Shown here in pieces: positions 37,731 to 49,052 of a DNA stretch of 64,000 nt. The stretch lies in NCBI RefSeq assembly GCF_004402535.1, contig NZ_SOEY01000031.1, forward strand, positions 1 to 64,000. The letters run 5' to 3'. Numbering within the stretch: the first letter of the stretch is position 1; each line of letters opens with the position of its first letter. The DNA comes from Cryobacterium glaciale. Lineage in GTDB: Bacteria; Actinomycetota; Actinomycetes; Actinomycetales; Microbacteriaceae. The notes below the pieces were generated by a model. That model was not told where the DNA came from. It was given only the letters and a program-made list of their open reading frames with translations, and did not search any database. The position numbers and the translations under genes were made by a program.

Positions 37731-37919
37731 TCAGCTCTCAATCTTGCGATTGTTCGCGTCTTCGATGACCGTACCGATGGCGACGGCGGCGCTCAGTGCC
37801 CAGCCGAGCCACAGCATCACGAGGCGCCAGTCACGCGGACCGTGCCGCGTGGCCTGCACGCTGTTCCATCCGCCGGCGATCACGCCGATCATCGCACTGT
37901 TGAAAATGAACTTTCGCAT
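37731..37919 (-). CDS. small membrane protein of unknown function
   Basis: 62 residues from ATG 37919, chosen because GGAGGT lies 5-6 nt upstream. The frame extends further, but without such a site. Two hydrophobic segments are visible (FIFNSAMIGVIAGGW and LVMLWLGWALSAAVAIGTVI), separated by a short polar Arg-containing loop, which suggests a hairpin in the membrane. I do not recognise the family. It stands between the hypothetical protein and the divergent trehalose gene. Confidence 0.65.
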   Translation of the reverse strand: MRKFIFNSAMIGVIAGGWNSVQATRHGPRDWRLVMLWLGWALSAAVAIGTVIEDANNRKIES

Positions 37920-38061
37920 CTGTACCTCCGGCATCAGGGTACCCGGGATGGGGCACGGGTCGACTGGTATCCTTCCAAGGGCAACACAGGTGCGCAACCC
38001 CGAGTGCGCCCGGAACGGATGATCCATTACTTCTTCAGCCGAACCAACGTACACGCTCGTC

Positions 38062-40254
38062 GTGGTCTCGAACCGGTTGCCGGTCGACTACGACGAAGCC
38101 GCAGACGGGGCCGTCACCTGGCGCACGTCTCCCGGTGGGCTGGTCACCGCACTGGAACCACTGATGCGTTCCTCGCACGGCGCCTGGGTCGGCTGGCCGG
38201 GTGTCGCGGACCGCGATTTCGAACCGTTTGAGAACGACGGGATATCGCTCGTCCCGGTACGGCTGAATGAAACCGACATCGAGGATTACTACGAGGGATT
38301 CTCCAACGACACCCTCTGGCCGCTCTACCACGACGTCATCGCGCCGCCGAGCTTTCACCGCGAGACCTGGGACGCCTATGTGCGCGTGAATCGCCGATTC
38401 GCGGCCGCGGCCGCAGCCGTCGCCGCTCCGGGAGCCACGGTGTGGGTGCACGACTACCAGCTGCAGCTCGTGCCGCGCATGCTGCGGGAAGCCCGCCCCG
38501 ACCTCGTCATCGGCTTCTTCAACCACATTCCGTTTCCGCCCTACGGCATCTATGCCCAGCTGCCCTGGCGTAAACAGATCCTGCACGGACTGCTCGGCGC
38601 CGACGTCATCGGTTTTCAGCGAGTAGCGGATGCCGGAAACTTCACCCAAGCCGTGCGTCGCCTCTTCGGCTACCCGACCCGCGGCGTCGTCATCGACGTG
38701 CCGACCGGCGACGGGCCAATCGGACAGACTGGCGACAGTCGCCGCGTCATCGCCAAACACTTTCCTATTTCGATCGACGCAGCCTCCTACGAAGAACTCG
38801 CCCGGCGCCCCGACATCCAGGCCAGGGCCCGCCAGATTCGCGAAGACCTCGGCAACCCCAAAACCCTTATGCTCGGCGTCGACCGGCTCGACTACACCAA
38901 GGGCATCGGCCACCGCCTCAAGGCCTTCGGTGAGCTGCTCGCCGACGGCCGGCTGAGCGTCGAAGACGTCACGCTGGTGCAGGTCGCGAGCCCGTCCCGA
39001 GAACGCGTCAGCACCTATATGGCCCTGCGCGACGAGATCGAGCTGGCGGTCGGCCGGCTCAACGGCGACTTCTCCACGATCAGTCACACCGCCATCAGCT
39101 ACCACCACCATAGTTATCCGCGCGAAGAAATGGTCGCGATGTACCTCGCCGCCGACGTCATGCTCGTCACCGCCCTGCGCGACGGCATGAACCTCGTCGC
39201 CAAGGAATACGTGGCCGTGCGATTCGACGTCGACGGCGTGCTCGTTCTGAGCGAGTTCGCCGGCGCCGCCGACGAACTCAAACAGGCCATCCTGATCAAC
39301 CCGCACGACATCGACGGCACCAAGGACGCCATCGTGCGCGCGGTCGAGATGCCGAAACGCGAGCGCACCCGGCGCATGCGGTCTCTGCGCCGCAAAGTCG
39401 CCGAAAACGATGTCGCCGCCTGGTCAGCGTCGTTCCTGCGCGCCCTCACCGGGGGCGCTGCCGTGCCGGCCGGGATCCCCGACGATCTCGACCTGGCGCT
39501 GCAGGGCATCGCCGGCGCCGAGAACCTGCTCATCGCCCTCGATTTCGACGGCACCCTGGCGCCGCACGTCGATCATCCCGAAGACGCCCGCGCCATCGCC
39601 GGCACCCGGGAAGCCGTGCAGTCCCTGCTAAACCTGCCGGGCGTGCGCGTGGCCTTCGTCTCCGGCCGCGCCCTGGTGAGTCTGCAGCACGTTGCCCAGC
39701 CGCAGAGCTCGGTACTGCTCACCGGCTCGCACGGTATCGAGGTGCAGCTGGACACCCCGGAAATCGAGCTTGACCTGCTTTCCAGTGAACTGGAGCAACT
39801 CGACATCCTCACCCGAGTGCTCGGAAGCATCTCCGGGTCGATCGCCGGCACCACGATTGAGCGCAAGCCCGCCGGTCTCGCCCTGCACACCCGCCTCGCC
39901 ACCGAGAAGGACGGCCAGCGGGCCGAGCGTGCGGCGCGCGATCAACTCGGTGACCAGCTGCCGGGACTCACCGTGCGTGAGGGCAAGAACGTACTCGAAT
40001 TCTCGGTGCGCTCGAGCACCAAGGGCGACGCCGTCACCAAGCTGCGCGAGTACACCGGCGCCGACCGGGTGTTCTACGCCGGCGACGACGTGACCGACGA
40101 GGACGCCTTCGCGGTGCTGCGGGAGGACGACGTCGGGCTCAAGATCGGACAGGGCGCCACGCTCGCAGGTTTCCGGGTGCGCAGCCCGCACGAAGTGACC
40201 CAGGTGCTCGTGCGCATCGCCGCCCTGCGCTCAGGCGGTTCCCCGAGGTTCTAG
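38062..40254 (+). CDS. otsBA: fused trehalose-6-phosphate synthase/phosphatase (OtsA-OtsB)
   Basis: 730 residues from GTG 38062. The first 470 residues are a GT20 synthase: VSNRLPVDY at the N-terminus, [37 protein letters not shown] and [16 protein letters not shown]. Residues about 490-715 are a HAD-type phosphatase with [23 protein letters not shown] and [13 protein letters not shown]. Thus both steps of trehalose synthesis from UDP-glucose and glucose-6-phosphate are in one protein. The GTG start trims the first beta strand slightly. The frame is open back to a TGA at 38020, with ATT at 38026 as a possible earlier start. ilvD follows after only 10 nt. Confidence 0.92.
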   Translation: MVSNRLPVDYDEAADGAVTWRTSPGGLVTALEPLMRSSHGAWVGWPGVADRDFEPFENDGISLVPVRLNETDIEDYYEGFSNDTLWPLYHDVIAPPSFHRETWDAYVRVNRRFAAAAAAVAAPGATVWVHDYQLQLVPRMLREARPDLVIGFFNHIPFPPYGIYAQLPWRKQILHGLLGADVIGFQRVADAGNFTQAVRRLFGYPTRGVVIDVPTGDGPIGQTGDSRRVIAKHFPISIDAASYEELARRPDIQARARQIREDLGNPKTLMLGVDRLDYTKGIGHRLKAFGELLADGRLSVEDVTLVQVASPSRERVSTYMALRDEIELAVGRLNGDFSTISHTAISYHHHSYPREEMVAMYLAADVMLVTALRDGMNLVAKEYVAVRFDVDGVLVLSEFAGAADELKQAILINPHDIDGTKDAIVRAVEMPKRERTRRMRSLRRKVAENDVAAWSASFLRALTGGAAVPAGIPDDLDLALQGIAGAENLLIALDFDGTLAPHVDHPEDARAIAGTREAVQSLLNLPGVRVAFVSGRALVSLQHVAQPQSSVLLTGSHGIEVQLDTPEIELDLLSSELEQLDILTRVLGSISGSIAGTTIERKPAGLALHTRLATEKDGQRAERAARDQLGDQLPGLTVREGKNVLEFSVRSSTKGDAVTKLREYTGADRVFYAGDDVTDEDAFAVLREDDVGLKIGQGATLAGFRVRSPHEVTQVLVRIAALRSGGSPRF

Positions 40255-40264
40255 ACTCGGAGGC

Positions 40265-41959
40265 ATGTCTGAGATCGATGTGAAACCCCGTAGCCGCGCC
40301 GTCACCGATGGAATCGAGGCCACCACATCGCGTGGAATGCTTCGCGCCGTCGGCATGGGCGACGCTGACTGGGACAAGCCCCAGATCGGCATTGCGAGCT
40401 CGTGGAACGAGATCACGCCGTGCAACCTGTCGCTCGACCGCCTGGCGCAGGCGGCCAAGGAAGGCGTGCACTCCGGTGGCGGCTACCCGCTGCAGTTCGG
40501 CACCATCTCGGTCAGCGACGGCATCTCGATGGGTCACGAGGGCATGCACTTCTCCCTGGTCTCCCGCGAGGTGATCGCCGACTCGGTCGAGGTCGTCATG
40601 CAGGCCGAACGTCTCGACGGCAGCGTTCTGCTGGCCGGCTGCGACAAATCCCTGCCCGGCATGCTCATGGCCGCCGCCCGCCTCGACCTCGCGAGCGTGT
40701 TCCTCTACGCCGGATCGATCGCCCCGGGCTGGGTCAAACTCTCTGACGGCACCGAAAAAGACATCACCATTATCGACGCGTTCGAGGCCGTCGGCGCGGT
40801 CAAGGCCGGCCGCATGAGTGAAGCGGATGCGAAGCGCATCGAGTGCGCGTTCGCTCCGGGCGAGGGCGCCTGCGGCGGTATGTACACCGCAAACACCATG
40901 GCCAGTGTCGCGGAAGCCCTCGGAATGAGCTTGCCTGGCTCGGCGAGCCCGGCATCCGCTGATCGTCGCCGCGACTACTTCGCGCACCGCTCCGGCGAAG
41001 CCGTCGTCAACATGCTGCGCCTCGGCATCACCGCCCGCGACATTCTCACCCGCAAGGCGTTCGAGAACGCGATCGCTGTGGCCATGGCCTTCGGTGGATC
41101 GACCAACGTCGTGCTGCACCTGCTCGCCATCGCCCGCGAGGCCGAGGTTGAACTCACCCTCGACGACTTCAACCGCATCGGTGACAAGGTCCCGCACATC
41201 GGCGACCTCAAGCCCTTCGGCAAGTACGTTATGAACGACGTCGACCGCCAGGGCGGCGTCCCCACCGTCATGCGCGCGCTCCTCGAAGCCGGTCTCATCC
41301 ACGGCGACGCGCTCACCGTCACCGGAAAGACCGTGGCCGAGAACCTCGCCGAGATCGACCCGCCCGCCCTCGACGGTGAGGTACTGCGCACCCTCGACAA
41401 CCCCATTCACAAGAGCGGCGGAATCACCATCCTGAAGGGCACCTTCGCCCCCGAGGGCGCCGTGGTGAAGACCGCCGGCTTCGACGCCGCCGTGTTCGAA
41501 GGACCGGCCCGGGTGTTTGAGCGGGAACGCGCAGCGATGGACGCCCTGACCGAGGGCAAGATCTACAAGGGTGACGTCGTCATCATCCGCTATGAGGGCC
41601 CTAAGGGTGGCCCGGGCATGCGCGAGATGCTCTCGATCACCGCAGCCATCAAAGGCGCAGGCCTCGGCTCCGATGTACTACTGTTAACGGACGGTCGATT
41701 CTCAGGCGGCACAACCGGACTGTGTATCGGCCACATAGCACCCGAAGCGGTGGACGCAGGTCCAATCGCCTTCGTGCGCGATGGGGATCTGATACGGGTC
41801 GATATCGCAGCTCGCACGCTTGACCTACTGGTTACCGATGCAGAGCTGGCCACCCGCCGAGATGGCTGGGCGCCCCTTCCCCCGCGCTATACCCGCGGCG
41901 TACTCGCAAAGTACTCGAAGCTCGTGCATTCCGCTGCCGAAGGCGCCATCACCGGCTAG
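40265..41959 (+). CDS. ilvD: dihydroxy-acid dehydratase
   Basis: 564 residues. Iron-sulfur Cys residues are seen in [12 protein letters not shown] (about residue 122) and [13 protein letters not shown] (about 200), with an early one in ITPCNLS; the active-site region [15 protein letters not shown] is intact. It dehydrates dihydroxy acids in valine and isoleucine synthesis and is followed by ilvB, ilvN and ilvC. From about 41670 to the stop the codons change (CTA, TTA, ATA, ACA, CCA, CGA), unlike the strongly GC-ending codons before. The protein itself stays normal, which may mark recombination. Confidence 0.97.
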   Translation: MSEIDVKPRSRAVTDGIEATTSRGMLRAVGMGDADWDKPQIGIASSWNEITPCNLSLDRLAQAAKEGVHSGGGYPLQFGTISVSDGISMGHEGMHFSLVSREVIADSVEVVMQAERLDGSVLLAGCDKSLPGMLMAAARLDLASVFLYAGSIAPGWVKLSDGTEKDITIIDAFEAVGAVKAGRMSEADAKRIECAFAPGEGACGGMYTANTMASVAEALGMSLPGSASPASADRRRDYFAHRSGEAVVNMLRLGITARDILTRKAFENAIAVAMAFGGSTNVVLHLLAIAREAEVELTLDDFNRIGDKVPHIGDLKPFGKYVMNDVDRQGGVPTVMRALLEAGLIHGDALTVTGKTVAENLAEIDPPALDGEVLRTLDNPIHKSGGITILKGTFAPEGAVVKTAGFDAAVFEGPARVFERERAAMDALTEGKIYKGDVVIIRYEGPKGGPGMREMLSITAAIKGAGLGSDVLLLTDGRFSGGTTGLCIGHIAPEAVDAGPIAFVRDGDLIRVDIAARTLDLLVTDAELATRRDGWAPLPPRYTRGVLAKYSKLVHSAAEGAITG

Positions 41960-42042
41960 CAGCGCACGGGCTACCCCGGGTGCCCGTGAGGCAGCCGGTT
42001 CAATGTCGAAACGACCGATTTCGAAGTAGGGATTCAACGATC

Positions 42043-43851
42043 ATGACCACGGAAACCACTCCCGTGCCCTCGGCTCCCGCGTCTGCGGAGCCGGAGATGC
42101 TCACCGGTTCGGGTGCGATCATTCGCACCCTCGAACGCCTCGGCGTCACCGACGTCTTCGGCATTCCCGGCGGCGCCGTCATCCCGCTGTACGACGAGCT
42201 CATGACACAGACCAAGATTCGCCACATCCTGGTACGCCACGAACAGGGCGCCGGCCACGCCGCCGAAGGCTACGCCTCGGCGACCGGTCGCGTCGGCGTC
42301 GCCATTGCCACGAGTGGCCCCGGTGCCACCAACCTCGTCACGGCCATAGCGGATGCCTATATGGACTCGGTTCCGCTGCTCGCGATCACCGGCCAGGTGT
42401 TCTCGACCTCGATGGGCACGGACGCATTTCAGGAGGCCGACATCATCGGCATCACGATGCCGATCACCAAGCATTCTTTCCTCGCCCGCCGGGCCGAGGA
42501 GATCCCTGCGGCGATCGCCTCGGCCTACCACATCGCCTCGACCGGCCGGCCCGGCCCGGTGCTCGTGGACATCACCAAGGACGCGCAGCAGAACCTGGCG
42601 CCGTTCATCTGGCCGCCCAAGCTCGACCTGCCCGGCTACCGGCCGATCGTCAAGGCGCACGGCAAGCAGGTGCAGGCCGCAGCCCAGCTGCTGCGGAATG
42701 CCAGGAAGCCCGTGCTCTACGTGGGTGGCGGAGTCATTCGCGCCCACGCATCCGCTGAACTGCTGGTACTCGCCGAGGCGACCGGCGCACCGGTCGTGAC
42801 CACCCTCATGGCCCGCGGCGCGTTTCCCGACTCGCACCCGCAGCACCTCGGCATGCCGGGCATGCACGGCACGGTTCCAGCCGTGCTCGCGCTGCAGGAG
42901 AGCGACCTCATCATTTCGCTCGGAGCTCGCTTCGACGACCGGGTCACCGGAAAGATCAGCGAGTTCGCGCCCAACGCGAAGATCGTGCACGTTGACGTCG
43001 ACCCGGCCGAGATCTCCAAGATCCGCCTCGCCGATGTACCCATCGTCGGTGATGCCAAGGATGTCATCGCCGACCTGACCCTGGCCTGGGCCGAAGCAAC
43101 CCAGGGTGCCGCACCCGACGCTGCTGTACCTGATACGGCGGAGTGGTGGACCTACCTGCACGGCCTGAAGGCGGAGTTTCCCCTCGGCTTCACCGAGCCG
43201 ACCGACGGCCTGCTCGCCCCGCAATACGTGATCCAGCGCATCGGCGAGCTCACCGGCCCGGAGGCGGTCTACGCTGCCGGCGTCGGCCAGCACCAGATGT
43301 GGGCGGCGCAGTACATCAAGTACGAACGCCCCAATTCATGGCTCAACTCCGGCGGCGCCGGAACCATGGGCTATTCCATCCCCGCAGCGATGGGCGCCAA
43401 GGTGGCCGAGCCCGACCGCGTGGTCTGGTCGATCGACGGTGACGGCTGCTTCCAGATGACCAACCAGGAACTCGCCACCTGCACGATCAACAAGATCCCG
43501 ATCAAGGTCGCGATCATCAACAACTCCTCACTCGGCATGGTGCGCCAGTGGCAGTCGCTGTTCTACGACGGACGCCACTCCTTCACCGACCTCAACACCG
43601 GCCACGGCACCGCCATGGTGCCCGACTTCGTCAAAATGGCGGATGCCTATGGCGCGCTCGGCATTCGGGTCACCAGCAAGGACCAGGTGGATGACGCCAT
43701 CAAGCTGGCCCTCGCCACCAACGACCGCCCGGTCGTGATCGACTTCATCGTGAGCCCCGGCGCCATGGTCTGGCCGATGGTTCCGCAGGGAGTCAGCAAC
43801 AGTTTCGTTCAATACGCCAAAGACCACGCACCGACCTGGGGAGAAGAGTAA
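42043..43851 (+). CDS. ilvB: acetolactate synthase, large catalytic subunit
   Basis: About 602 residues from ATG 42043. Thiamine-diphosphate enzyme: [15 protein letters not shown], the catalytic Glu in [18 protein letters not shown]-binding [13 protein letters not shown], and the C-terminal TPP/Mg motif [15 protein letters not shown] ... [13 protein letters not shown]. It condenses pyruvate (or pyruvate and 2-oxobutyrate) in branched-chain amino-acid synthesis. ilvN follows after 2 nt. The 83-bp gap from ilvD contains a GC-rich hairpin (CACGGGC/GCCCGTG) but no T run. Confidence 0.97.
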   Translation: MTTETTPVPSAPASAEPEMLTGSGAIIRTLERLGVTDVFGIPGGAVIPLYDELMTQTKIRHILVRHEQGAGHAAEGYASATGRVGVAIATSGPGATNLVTAIADAYMDSVPLLAITGQVFSTSMGTDAFQEADIIGITMPITKHSFLARRAEEIPAAIASAYHIASTGRPGPVLVDITKDAQQNLAPFIWPPKLDLPGYRPIVKAHGKQVQAAAQLLRNARKPVLYVGGGVIRAHASAELLVLAEATGAPVVTTLMARGAFPDSHPQHLGMPGMHGTVPAVLALQESDLIISLGARFDDRVTGKISEFAPNAKIVHVDVDPAEISKIRLADVPIVGDAKDVIADLTLAWAEATQGAAPDAAVPDTAEWWTYLHGLKAEFPLGFTEPTDGLLAPQYVIQRIGELTGPEAVYAAGVGQHQMWAAQYIKYERPNSWLNSGGAGTMGYSIPAAMGAKVAEPDRVVWSIDGDGCFQMTNQELATCTINKIPIKVAIINNSSLGMVRQWQSLFYDGRHSFTDLNTGHGTAMVPDFVKMADAYGALGIRVTSKDQVDDAIKLALATNDRPVVIDFIVSPGAMVWPMVPQGVSNSFVQYAKDHAPTWGEE

Positions 43852-43853
43852 CC

Positions 43854-44363
43854 GTGTCGAGCCACGTTCTGAGTCTGCTCGTCGAGGACAAGCCCGGCCT
43901 GCTCACGCGCGTCGCCGGCCTGTTCGCGCGTCGCGGCTTCAACATTGAAAGCCTCGCCGTTGGCCACAGTGAGATCCCCGGCCTGTCCCGCATCACGATT
44001 TTGGTCGACGTCGAAGACGTGCCGCTCGAGCAGGTGACCAAACAGCTCAACAAACTGATCAACGTCATCAAGATCGTCGAGCTCGACGTGGCCCAGTCGG
44101 TGCAGCGCGAACACCTGCTGATCAAGGTCAAGGTCGACAACACCACGCGGTCGCAGGTGCTCGAAGCGGTCAACCTGTTCCGTGCCCGCGTCGTCGACGT
44201 GGCCACGGACGCGGTCGTCATCGAGGTCACCGGCGACAGCGGCAAGACCCAGGCGCTGCTGCGGGTGCTCGAACCGTTCGGCATTCGGGAGCTCGCCCAG
44301 TCGGGCCTGCTTGCCATCGGCCGCGGCTCCAAATCCATCACCGAACGAGTCTTCAAAAACTAA
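43854..44363 (+). CDS. ilvN: acetolactate synthase, small regulatory subunit
   Basis: 169 residues with a GTG start. The N-terminal ACT domain is evident (SLLVEDKPGLLTRVAGLFAR, RRGFNIESLAVG), as is the IlvH-type C domain (VVIEVTGDSGKTQALLRVL, FGIRELAQSGLLAIGRG). It binds valine for feedback control and stabilises IlvB. It lies between ilvB and ilvC. Confidence 0.97.
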   Translation: MSSHVLSLLVEDKPGLLTRVAGLFARRGFNIESLAVGHSEIPGLSRITILVDVEDVPLEQVTKQLNKLINVIKIVELDVAQSVQREHLLIKVKVDNTTRSQVLEAVNLFRARVVDVATDAVVIEVTGDSGKTQALLRVLEPFGIRELAQSGLLAIGRGSKSITERVFKN

Positions 44364-44381
44364 CGTTTTAGCTTTTTCTAA

Positions 44382-45437
<1,056 letters not shown>

Positions 45438-45464
45438 GCATCCGCTGAACCTATTCGCATGACC

Positions 45465-45499
45465 GAAGGGGCCCTCGTTCGCGAGGGCCCCTTCGTTTT
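45465..45499 (+). terminator. ilvC terminator
   Basis: GAAGGGGCCCTCG-TTCG-CGAGGGCCCCTTC, a perfect 13-bp stem with a UUCG-type tetraloop, then GTTTTC. Confidence 0.93.
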
Positions 45500-45517
45500 C
45501 CCCTGAAGGACGGGTGA

Positions 45518-46198
45518 ATGACAGCGCACGACACGAATACCGGCGCGTGGCGGCGCGGAAACGCAACGGCAGCCATGGTCGGCGTCGTGCTCTACGTGCT
45601 CATCGACCTGCTGCTGCAGTTTCTACCGCCGCACTACAGCCCGATCAGCGACGCCGAGAGCAACCTCGCCGTCGGCCCGTACGGCTGGGTGATGAACCTC
45701 AACTTTCTCGGCCGCGCGGTGTTCAGCGTCGCCGCGGTCGCCGCGATCGCCCTGGCCGACCGTGAACTGGCCGCCCGGTCGCGGCTGCCCGGGCGCCGAG
45801 AGCCGTTGCTCGGCACGGGCCTCGGGCTGTTGCTCGTCGGGGGAGCAAGCTCTGCGGTGCTCGCCTTTTTTCCGACCGATGTCAGCGCAGACCACACGAG
45901 CACCCTGCAGACGTCGACCACGGTCGGCGTCATCCATCTCGCCGTGGCATCCTTCGGCTTCATCACCGCCCTCGCCGCGATCCTGCTGCTGACGATCTGG
46001 CTGCGGCTTCGCCGCGTGTTGCCGTGGGTCTGGCCGTGGGTGATCGGGTTCGCTCTGCTCACCCTCGCCGGGCTTCTGTTCGTTGTCGCCGCGAATGCGT
46101 GGCTGCCGGGCGTCGTCGGCCTCGCCGAACGCCTGGCCCTGGTGGGAATCCTGGGGTGGACTTTCTCGGTGAGTGCCGGCATCCGTCGTCTGGCGTAG
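45518..46198 (+). CDS. DUF998 family membrane protein
   Basis: 226 residues with six membrane helices. The DUF998 signature is present in the first loop (HYSPISDAESNLAVGPYGWVMN). Proteins of this family are of unknown function. The gene begins right after the ilvC terminator, too close for its own long promoter region, so it may share a promoter inside or just before the terminator. It is not obviously linked in function to its neighbours. Confidence 0.82.
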   Translation: MTAHDTNTGAWRRGNATAAMVGVVLYVLIDLLLQFLPPHYSPISDAESNLAVGPYGWVMNLNFLGRAVFSVAAVAAIALADRELAARSRLPGRREPLLGTGLGLLLVGGASSAVLAFFPTDVSADHTSTLQTSTTVGVIHLAVASFGFITALAAILLLTIWLRLRRVLPWVWPWVIGFALLTLAGLLFVVAANAWLPGVVGLAERLALVGILGWTFSVSAGIRRLA

Positions 46199-46354
46199 AC
46201 GACGAGTCTGCCCCCAACCGGTAGAGTCGAGCAGTGCACCGGTTTTGACCACCGGTTCATCTGGTCCTGTGCACCGACGCGCAGCTTCGCCGCCGACTAA
46301 CCCTCAAACGGATTCCGGTGGGGCCGCCCGCTCCACTCGCGTAAGGCCGGCACC
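46199..46354. other. leader of the Nramp-like gene with short repeats
   Basis: The 156 bp before the Nramp-like gene contain GTGCACCG twice (about 46234 and 46270). ACCGGTT also occurs twice around TTGACC, and GACTAACCC lies further on. These could fold as an RNA leader. I cannot match the sequence to a known riboswitch class. Confidence 0.3.
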
Positions 46355-47650
46355 ATGACCTCAGGCAAGAACATTAACGACGACCAGCTGGTCGCACCGG
46401 CCGCGATCGACGGCCCGCTGCCCAAGTGGAAGATCGTCGGCCCCGGCCTCGTCGTGGCCGCCACCGGCGTGGGAGCGGCCGACATGGTCGCCACCCTCGT
46501 GGCCGGCTCGCGCTACGGCTACGCACTGCTCTGGGCGGTCATCCTCGGCGTGATCCTCAAGATCGTGCTGGTCGAGGGCGCCGGACGCTACACGCTCGCG
46601 ACCGGCAAGACCATCTTCGAGGGCTGGCGTGCTCTCGGCAAGTGGACCACCTGGTACTTCGGCCCGTACATCATGCTGTGGGGCTTCGTCTATGGCGCCA
46701 CCGCCATGTCGTCGGCAGCCCTGCCGCTCGCGGCCCTGTTCCCGGTCTTTCCGCTGCCGGTATGGGCCGTGCTGATGGGCCTCGCCGGGCTCACCATGGT
46801 CTGGTTCGGGCGCTACGCCATCTTTGAGAAGATCACCGCGGCGCTCGTGGGCATCATGTTCATCACGGTCGTCGGTCTCGCCGTCATCGCCGTTCCCAAC
46901 TTTCCGGCCATGCTGCGCGGGCTCGTGCCGATCATTCCCGAGGGCGGAGTGCTCTACACCCTCGCCCTGGCCGGCGGCGTCGGCGGCACCATCACCCTGG
47001 CCGCCTACGGCTACTGGTTGCGCGAAAAGGGCTGGTCCACGCCGCGCTGGATGAAAGTCATGCGCATCGACAACCGCATGGCCTACGTCATGACCGGAAT
47101 CTTCGTCGTCGCCATGCTCATCGTCGGCGCTGAAGTGGTCGGTGCCGCCGGCATCACCCTGAGCGCCGGTGACAAGGGCCTGCTCGACCTCTCGACCGTG
47201 CTCAACGAGAAGTACGGTGTCCTGGTCGGAACCGGCTTCCTGGTGGGCTTCTGGGCGGCATCCTTCTCGTCGATCATCGGCGTGTGGAACGGTGTGAGCC
47301 TCATGTTCGCCGATTTCTGGGGCAACATGCGCGGCAAGAAGTCCGGCCACCCCGACACGATGGTCGGCGGCAAATACTTCAAGTTCTACCTGTTGTGGCT
47401 CACCTTTCCGCCGATGATCCTGTTCCTGCTCGGTTCACCGATCGGGCTGATCCTCGCCTACGGCGTGCTCGGCTCGCTCTTCATGCCCTTCCTGGCCATC
47501 ACTCTGCTCGGCCTGCTGAACGGCACGCGCATTCCGCGGGAATGGCGCAACCGATGGTTCACGAATATCGCCCTGGGCATCTGCGCCCTGCTCTTCATCA
47601 TTTTGGGCGTGCAGCAACTGATCACGGCACTCAAACCGCTGTTCGGCTAG
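46355..47650 (+). CDS. Nramp-family-like transporter without the usual metal-binding motifs
   Basis: 431 residues with about 11 membrane helices in the LeuT/Nramp fold (WKIVGPGLVVAATGVGAADM, LVAGSRYGYALLWAVILG). Classical manganese/iron Nramp proteins carry DPGN in helix 1 and MPH in helix 6. Here helix 1 reads ATGVGAADM and helix 6 TLAAYGYWLRE, so none of those ligands is kept. The ion or solute transported is therefore unknown and unlikely to be handled in the standard way. The gene stands alone between the DUF998 gene and two small membrane proteins. Confidence 0.87.
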   Translation: MTSGKNINDDQLVAPAAIDGPLPKWKIVGPGLVVAATGVGAADMVATLVAGSRYGYALLWAVILGVILKIVLVEGAGRYTLATGKTIFEGWRALGKWTTWYFGPYIMLWGFVYGATAMSSAALPLAALFPVFPLPVWAVLMGLAGLTMVWFGRYAIFEKITAALVGIMFITVVGLAVIAVPNFPAMLRGLVPIIPEGGVLYTLALAGGVGGTITLAAYGYWLREKGWSTPRWMKVMRIDNRMAYVMTGIFVVAMLIVGAEVVGAAGITLSAGDKGLLDLSTVLNEKYGVLVGTGFLVGFWAASFSSIIGVWNGVSLMFADFWGNMRGKKSGHPDTMVGGKYFKFYLLWLTFPPMILFLLGSPIGLILAYGVLGSLFMPFLAITLLGLLNGTRIPREWRNRWFTNIALGICALLFIILGVQQLITALKPLFG

Positions 47651-47681
47651 CCTCAGCACGGCAACCGGATACTCTGGAAAA

Positions 47682-48218
47682 ATGAACGCGAAACGTGACG
47701 ACGACGCACTGAACTGGGCCGGTGACGACGATCCGACCTTGACATCGGGGAGCACCGATCGGGCAGGGCTCGAACCGGTCGGTTTGCCGGAGGGGTGGAC
47801 CATTCCGCAGGTGTCAGCTGACCACCCGGTCGCTCCCGACACCACAACGGATGCCGACACCCCCGAACCCGACAGCGCCCAGCCCGGCAGCGCCCAGCCC
47901 GACAGCCCCGCAGTGGGCTCGGCTGCCCTGGTCGGCATGGGGATCCTCGCCGGGATCTACCTGCTGTACTCGATCGGCTGGTTCATCGGCGCCGCCCGCC
48001 TCTCGTCCCAGACCATGGTCGTCAGCACGGCTGACCCGGTCGCCGAGTTCATGACGTCTCTGGGCGGCTGGCTCGCGGTAGCGGCGCCGTTGGTCTGGTT
48101 CGGATCGACGTTCTGGCTCACGATGAGCCGGCCGCGGGCGCGGTGGTTTTTTCTGCTCCTCGGCGTCGTCGTGTTGATTCCGTTTCCCTTTCTCGTCGGA
48201 TCGGGGCAGCCGCTATGA
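47682..48218 (+). CDS. hypothetical membrane protein
   Basis: 178 residues. The N-terminal 80 residues are acidic, Pro/Thr-rich and probably unfolded, with a short repeat (SAQPGSAQPDS). Three hydrophobic helices follow (GSAALVGMGILAGIYLLYSIGW, shown in two pieces in the sequence, LAVAAPLVWFGSTFWL and FFLLLGVVVLIPFPFLV). No catalytic motif is visible and I do not recognise a family. The stop overlaps the start of the next membrane protein gene (ATGA), so they are co-translated. Confidence 0.7.
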   Translation: MNAKRDDDALNWAGDDDPTLTSGSTDRAGLEPVGLPEGWTIPQVSADHPVAPDTTTDADTPEPDSAQPGSAQPDSPAVGSAALVGMGILAGIYLLYSIGWFIGAARLSSQTMVVSTADPVAEFMTSLGGWLAVAAPLVWFGSTFWLTMSRPRARWFFLLLGVVVLIPFPFLVGSGQPL

Positions 48219-48574
48219 GCAAGATCGAGACGAAGGTTGATCTGCAGCCCCGCCGGCGCCCGCGCTGGCTCCTGCTGGCCATCGCACTGTTCATCGGACT
48301 GTTTTATGCCTACGACGTCTGGGAAGCCGTCGGCAACCTGGTCGGGCTGAATGTGCAGGCGCAGTCCCTCGACACCCAGCTGAGCGGCTTCGGCTGGGCC
48401 GTACTCATCTTCGGAGTGCTGCTGCCGGTGCTGGTCTACGCCCTGGCCTTCTGGCTGGGACGCAACCGGGCATTCGGAGTGCAGGCCCTGACCCTGCTCG
48501 TCGGGCTCTGCGCGGTGGCCGCCGTGTCGCTCGACATCACCGCCGTGTTCAGCCTGGCCAGACTGATCGTCTAG
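48215..48574 (+). CDS. hypothetical membrane protein, coupled to the preceding gene
   Basis: 119 residues from ATG 48215. It has a short basic N-terminus (MSKIETKVDLQPRRRPRW) and then three or four hydrophobic helices. No known domain is seen. The gene overlaps its upstream neighbour by 4 nt. Its stop shares the palindrome CTAG with the stop of the convergent DoxX gene. The two-gene pair may form a small membrane complex, but nothing shows its purpose. Confidence 0.72.
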   Translation: MSKIETKVDLQPRRRPRWLLLAIALFIGLFYAYDVWEAVGNLVGLNVQAQSLDTQLSGFGWAVLIFGVLLPVLVYALAFWLGRNRAFGVQALTLLVGLCAVAAVSLDITAVFSLARLIV

Positions 48575-48966
48575 AGCGCAGACACCACGATCAGGCCCAT
48601 CAACACCAGCTGGGCAATGAGCCGGGGAACAAACGGGATCGCCACCCGCCCGAACCGTTTCGGGTGGCGCGCAGCATAGGCGTTGGCCGGAAACACCGCC
48701 GCCAGGAACACCACGAGCGCCCCGGCCGCGACCACCATGGTCGGTGGATAGAGCAATCCCAGCCCGCCGGCTACCTCGCACAGCCCGGTGAACAGCACGA
48801 GATTGACCGGGCTGGCCAGGCCGCTGCGGCGCAGGCGAGGCGGAATCATCGCCGCCATGGTGCGTTGCACCGACGGCAGAAAGTGAGTGATGCCGGCACC
48901 GATGAACAGCACGGCCAGAATCACCCGCAGCACCAGCTGGAGTCCGTCTGTTACGTCATTGCTCAT
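48571..48966 (-). CDS. DoxX-family membrane protein
   Basis: 131 residues with four hydrophobic helices. The typical opening is LVLRVILAVLFIGAGITHFL, followed by NLVLFTGLCEVAGGLGLL. DoxX-like proteins are small membrane proteins, some linked to quinone or thiol redox systems; this one has no visible partner. It is single and convergent with the hypothetical pair. Confidence 0.85.
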   Translation of the reverse strand: MSNDVTDGLQLVLRVILAVLFIGAGITHFLPSVQRTMAAMIPPRLRRSGLASPVNLVLFTGLCEVAGGLGLLYPPTMVVAAGALVVFLAAVFPANAYAARHPKRFGRVAIPFVPRLIAQLVLMGLIVVSAL

Positions 48967-49052
48967 GGGTCTATTGTGCAGCGGGTAGGGTGGAAACCGA
49001 GTAGCGCCCTTTGTCGCGCCGCCGACAAATGCAATCTAAGGATCCGATTTTA

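Noticed and set aside
41960..42042. Attenuator with leader peptide for ilvB
   Set aside because: The gap has only 83 bp, a hairpin without T run and no branched-chain-rich leader peptide.
46199..46354. Known riboswitch (manganese, magnesium or guanidine class) before the Nramp-like gene
   Set aside because: I could not match the conserved core of any class; only generic repeats are visible.
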